Of a stretch of DNA of 64,000 nucleotides, positions 62,414 to 64,000 are shown piece by piece. The stretch is from Bugula neritina. Taxonomy: Eukaryota; Bryozoa; Gymnolaemata; Cheilostomatida; Bugulidae. The notes under the pieces were generated by a model. The model saw only the letters and a program-made list of their open reading frames with translations. It had not been told where the DNA came from and ran no database searches. A program made the position numbers and the translations under genes. The stretch is taken from contig OZ037768.1 in assembly GCA_964035545.1 (NCBI GenBank), positions 3,215,501 to 3,279,500 of the forward strand, read 5' to 3'. The first letter of the stretch is position 1. Each line of letters begins with the position of its first letter.

Positions 62414-64000
62414 CTTGGGGTTACAATAGACTGTATATTGTATAATAATACACACTGATTCAACAGACAGCCACACTAAGAACAACTCATATCCTAACAA
62501 AAGTCCTATCCATTCAAGCCTAGCGGAACTAAGTCAACATGGTAGAGGATTACACTAGCAAGTTGTGATACAACCAATAATAATAATATCCTTGTTAACT
62601 TGTTTCTGTTAGAGTTAATTCAGCACATATGACCAGAAAAAAAAACAGATGCAAACTCAACTAAATGAGCAGCTACAAACTGACTGGCATTCAAAAAACT
62701 TAAGCATGATACTTCAACTTTCAATTTAATATGAAATCATCTCGACAGCACTTGTGAATGATGTATTATTTACCAGAATTTCTCGACCTCTAGAGAGTTT
62801 CAGTAAGACGGGTACTCTGTCAGTGCCAGACATCAAGTGGTGATAAGTGAATGTAATGGAACAGGTTTCTCCAGCTTGTAATTTCCCCTTTTTAGGACTC
62901 ACTGAGAATAACTTGTTGTCCATGACTTTCATCTGTCAAAATAGAAGAGACTTTTGCAGTTTCTATATAATTTGATATAGTAGCTGTTATAGGTGAAGCA
63001 CTGCACTAATATACATACAACTATCTAATCATGCGTGTATATGTGGCCCAAAAATTCAAGTTATTGTACCACACTATCAACAGTTTCTTTCAAAGCTGGA
63101 CAGTAAAAACTTAATTTTTCAGTCATGTGAAAAATAAATTATTCAACTCAGGTTAAATTTCTTCATGACTGTGGGTAGGAAAACTCATTGCTGCAAAGAA
63201 ATCAACAAAACAACTTTTTTCCTAAAAAATGGGATACTATTTACAAGCTTGACTATACAAATGTATAGCCATTCATGGAACATGTAAATTTAACCAGAAC
63301 TATCACGCCCTCTAGTGGCAAGATATGGTGTACCTCGTGCAGCTCATCTTCCGTGTACTCCCCACTCTCAGACCAGCATTCCAAGTCAATCTGTAAGTCA
63401 CTTGGAAACAGGAACTCCCTGCAACACAAATATTTGTCTTTAAACTCGTATCCTTGGCACTATTCAGTCATACAGATACAAGTTAGTTGAGTAGAAAAGA
63501 AGGCCAAATCAACATCCAAACATGTTTAAATTAGCAGACACGATGGACTTTCATTGCTCACCATTCGGATTCTACTGTGCCTGTGTTTTCAACATGAAGT
63601 GTCACATAACATGGCTCTGAATCTACAGGAGCTGCTCCAAAGTTACAGTCTAGTATAGCTCTAGTAAACACAGGGGGTCGTCTTCTCGTGCTAAGATATA
63701 GTAGAATAGCCATGACAGGTGGACATAACTCAATAAAAGCAACAGAGCTTTGCAGAATAATTAGTAAAATTGAAAAGTTTTTTTACATTTAGCCTGCCAT
63801 TACACAGTGAGTAAACAGCCTACCTGTTTCTGGTCTGAACAGAGTATTGGAGCTCCCTGTCAGATGGATCTGAGTCTAAGAACATATTGAGACTCTCCAG
63901 TTGAAAGAGGCTCCAGAGCTGCCTCTTACCGATACCAATACCAGAGCCGTGAATACGAGCATCGGTGACCGCCATCAGTGGAAACACTCCACATGCAAAC
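57530..64000 (-). CDS. CFAP65: CFAP65-like cilia and flagella protein, 3' part (14 exons, 5' end outside)
   Basis: C-terminal part of a large protein with ASH/MSP-type beta-sandwich repeats. CFAP65 (CCDC108) acts in assembly and function of the motile axoneme and sperm flagellum. Exons in coding order: 64000-63824 (partial), 63690-63562, 63418-63334, 62932-62774, 62248-61946, 61696-61559, 61135-60974, 60628-60512, 60226-59984, 59578-59376, 59103-58978, 58874-58670, 58141-57993, 57689-57530; phases agree throughout. Motifs: [85 protein letters not shown] and [13 protein letters not shown]. Next come a charged linker ([15 protein letters not shown]), [14 protein letters not shown] and a low-complexity tail ending PSKDPKH. 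Homology to CFAP65 is recalled from family features; HYDIN or CFAP47 relatives are less likely. The first exon shown runs off the window edge. Confidence 0.82.
60418..60515. repeat. 23-24-bp tandem repeat overlapping a splice donor
   Basis: About four copies of a unit resembling CTTGTCACAACACAAAACCCA in an intron of the CFAP65-like gene. The last copy, CACAAAACTCACC, contains the donor of exon 60628-60512 on the minus strand (GGTGAGTTTTGTG). Confidence 0.8.
62322..62411. repeat. (GA)n microsatellite in CFAP65-like intron
   Basis: About 90 bp of perfect GA dinucleotides, which is a (CT)n pyrimidine run on the coding strand about 70 bases upstream of the acceptor of exon 62248-61946. Confidence 0.97.

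Overview
The window is AT-rich nuclear DNA from an animal. Its genes are split into many short exons with canonical GT-AG introns, there are no operons or ribosome-binding sites, and the products are animal families: a Shaker-type K+ channel, APCDD1, a TR2/TR4-type nuclear receptor and a CFAP65-like protein of motile cilia. A TR2/TR4-type receptor together with a near-ancestral, intron-rich gene structure suggests an invertebrate bilaterian. The sequence alone does not let me name a phylum.

Layout. (1) 1-2852: no gene, with blocks of cryptically simple DNA. (2) 2853-10652 (+): alanine aminotransferase, 11 coding exons; intron 4 holds a 1.2-kb array of a 32-bp unit. (3) 13744-16515 (+): Shaker-family voltage-gated K+ channel, 2 coding exons, with an unusual S4 and pore. 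(4) 17825-26132 (-): APCDD1-like secreted or membrane Wnt-pathway protein, 9 exons. (5) 26133-32521: 6.4-kb intergenic region with a tRNA-derived SINE-like copy, a 393-bp interval bounded by 15-bp inverted repeats, and a simple-DNA block. (6) 32522-39879 (+): NOM1 (nucleolar MIF4G/MA3 protein), 16 exons; a 400-bp foldback lies in one intron. (7) 40678-51832 (-): NR2C-type nuclear receptor, about 15 coding exons found, with very large purine/pyrimidine microsatellites in its introns. (8) 52006-56866 (+): C2H2 zinc-finger protein, head to head with NR2C. (9) 57530-64000 (-): 3' part of a CFAP65-like gene, 14 exons; the 5' end lies beyond the window.

The genes have unrelated roles (amino-acid metabolism, excitability, Wnt signalling, ribosome biogenesis and translation, transcription, cilia). 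This looks like ordinary animal gene order, not a functional cluster. The most interesting observations are a Kv channel whose S4 is one charge repeat short and whose selectivity-filter Thr is Cys; a nuclear receptor whose DNA-binding domain lacks a 17-nt coding segment, including a zinc-binding Cys, in the genomic sequence; a NOM1 junction that makes a stop codon under normal splicing; and a recurring pattern of tandem repeats lying beside splice sites. I found no clear new multi-gene system.
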